Shown: in pieces, positions 62,892-64,000 of the stretch
Position numbering within the stretch: position 1 is the stretch's first letter
Layout of the letters: every line of letters begins with the position of its first letter
Source: an uncultured Desulfobacteraceae bacterium
Lineage (GTDB): Bacteria; Desulfobacterota; Desulfobacteria; Desulfobacterales; Desulfatirhabdiaceae
DNA length: 64,000 bases
Reading direction: 5' to 3'
NCBI GenBank assembly: GCA_903953895.1
Contig: CAJBLH010000238.1
Coordinates: forward strand, 62,001-126,000
The notes under the pieces: model-generated
Told to the model about the DNA's origin: nothing
The model's input: the letters and a program-made list of their open reading frames with translations, nothing else
Database searches by the model: none
Position numbers and translations under genes: made by a program

Positions 62892-64000
62892 ATGTCAAAA
62901 TTCTTTATCAATCGTCCCATCGTGGCCATGGTCATTTCCATCCTGATGGTGATCATGGGCCTGGTTGCCATGGCGAGGCTTCCCATCGCCCAGTTCCCGA
63001 ACATCGTGCCACCGGCCATCCAGGTCAATGCCACCTACACCGGTGCCGATGCCCTGACCCTGGAACAGGCGGTGGCCACCCCCATCGAGCAGCAGATGTC
63101 CGGTGTAGACAATATGGATTACATGTATTCGGTCAACGCCAACAACGGCGCAACTGCCCTTTATATCTACTTCGACTTGCAGACCGACGCCAATACCGAT
63201 CAGTTGCTGGCCCAGATGCGGCAGGGGCAAGCCGAGTCCCAGCTCCCGACGGATGTTCGCAATTACGGGGTGACGGTACAGAAATCCACGTCATCCCCCC
63301 TGATCATGTTCGCCCTGTACTCTCCCAACGGAACCTACGACAACGTCTTTTTGGCCAATTATTCCTATATCAACATCAATGACCAGATGACACGGATCAA
63401 GGGAATTGCCAGCGTTACAGTCTTCGGCGCCGGCCAGTATGCCATGCGGCTCTGGGTCAGGCCCGATCAACTGGCCAAGCTCAATATCACCATCCCCGAG
63501 ATCATGAACGCCGTCAATGCCCAGAACACCGTCAACCCGGCAGGGCAGGTAGGGGCGAACCCAGTTCCCAATGGCCAGGAATTCACCTATGCGGTACGGG
63601 CCCAGGGCCGGCTTCAGAGCGAGGAGGAGTTCGGTAATATCGTCCTTCGGGCCAACCAGGATGGTTCCATTGTCCGGGTCAAAGATGTGGCCCGCATCGA
63701 ACTGGGCGCTCAGACTTACAACATGGAGTCGCGGCTGAACGGCAAACCGTGTGCGCTGGTCGCCCTCTATCAGATGCCGGGGACCAACGCCCTGGACGCT
63801 GCAGATGGCGCCAAGAAGCTGATGGAAGATCTGAAAAAGCGGTTCCCGCCGGATCTGGAGTATGCGCTGGCGCTCGATACCACCCTGGCGGTCACCGAGG
63901 GGATGAAAGAAATCCAGCAAACCCTTTTCGAGGCCATTGGGCTGGTGGTACTTGTTGTCTTCATTTTTCTTCAGGGATGGCGGGCCACCCTCATCCCGCT
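62892..64000 (+). CDS. RND multidrug efflux permease, N-terminal part (cut by window edge)
   Basis: The frame is open for 369 codons to the end of the window. It starts MSKFFINRPIVAMVISILMV, the first helix of HAE1-family RND pumps. The porter-domain motifs LPIAQFPNIVPP, QQMSGVDNMDYMYS and VGANPVPNGQEFTYAVRAQG follow, then the second helix LVVLVVFIFLQGWRATLIP. It should export drugs or other amphiphiles using the proton gradient, with the adaptor encoded just upstream. Confidence 0.95.
   Translation, partial: MSKFFINRPIVAMVISILMVIMGLVAMARLPIAQFPNIVPPAIQVNATYTGADALTLEQAVATPIEQQMSGVDNMDYMYSVNANNGATALYIYFDLQTDANTDQLLAQMRQGQAESQLPTDVRNYGVTVQKSTSSPLIMFALYSPNGTYDNVFLANYSYININDQMTRIKGIASVTVFGAGQYAMRLWVRPDQLAKLNITIPEIMNAVNAQNTVNPAGQVGANPVPNGQEFTYAVRAQGRLQSEEEFGNIVLRANQDGSIVRVKDVARIELGAQTYNMESRLNGKPCALVALYQMPGTNALDAADGAKKLMEDLKKRFPPDLEYALALDTTLAVTEGMKEIQQTLFEAIGLVVLVVFIFLQGWRATLIP

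Overview
The window looks like a chromosomal segment of an anaerobic, probably sulfate-reducing Desulfobacterota (Desulfobacterales-like). This is inferred from gene content: a bacteriohemerythrin, a cytochrome b / Rieske / octaheme cytochrome unit, a radical-SAM anaerobic sulfatase-maturating enzyme, a radical-SAM B12 protein and many outer-membrane transporters. No rRNA, tRNA, CRISPR array or phage module was seen. Both ends are cut genes: a chemotaxis receptor on the left and an RND pump on the right.

Layout. Positions 1-15.1 kb are mostly minus-strand housekeeping: a receptor start, a large sensor kinase, hemerythrin, HrpA, a DEAD-box helicase, a five-domain S1 protein, a secreted matrixin-like protease and a radical-SAM protein. 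A broken type I restriction-modification scrap lies at 15.3-15.8 kb. From 17.1 to 23.8 kb a minus-strand run encodes a K+ channel, glucokinase, an SLC13/ArsB-like permease, an orphan amino-acid-binding protein and a large MscS channel. A GH13/GH15 pair follows at 24.0-26.8 kb. At 27.4-32.0 kb there is a bc-type electron-transfer operon in which an octaheme/TPR cytochrome appears where cytochrome c1 might be expected. A VapBC-type toxin-antitoxin pair lies at 32.4-33.0 kb.

Positions 33.5-58.7 kb form a sulfatase and outer-membrane island: a sensor kinase, two regulators, a Cys-type sulfatase, a secreted HAD phosphatase fused to a 2H-phosphoesterase-like domain, two near-identical lipoprotein hydrolases, a phenol-MetA-type outer-membrane protein, a Ser-type sulfatase overlapping an anSME gene, a DUF3604-parvulin-HupE/UreJ block, a Cys-rich repeat protein and a FadL-type channel. 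The products suggest uptake and desulfation of hydrophobic sulfate esters; that substrate is an inference. Positions 58.8-64 kb hold small envelope proteins, a SYLF protein and an RND efflux system.

The most unusual signal is genome archaeology. The stretch 26.8-27.4 kb is a compressed, co-linear set of fragments of genes that lie intact and spread out at 44.4-57.2 kb. A second anSME relic sits at 56.9 kb, a ~106-bp palindromic element occurs at 23.8 and 51.5 kb with a decayed copy at 27.4 kb, and a frameshifted MscS fragment and a broken sensor gene mark further duplication and decay. The relics suggest that the Cys-rich gene was once directly downstream of an anSME gene and that the DUF3604-HupE block now separates them.
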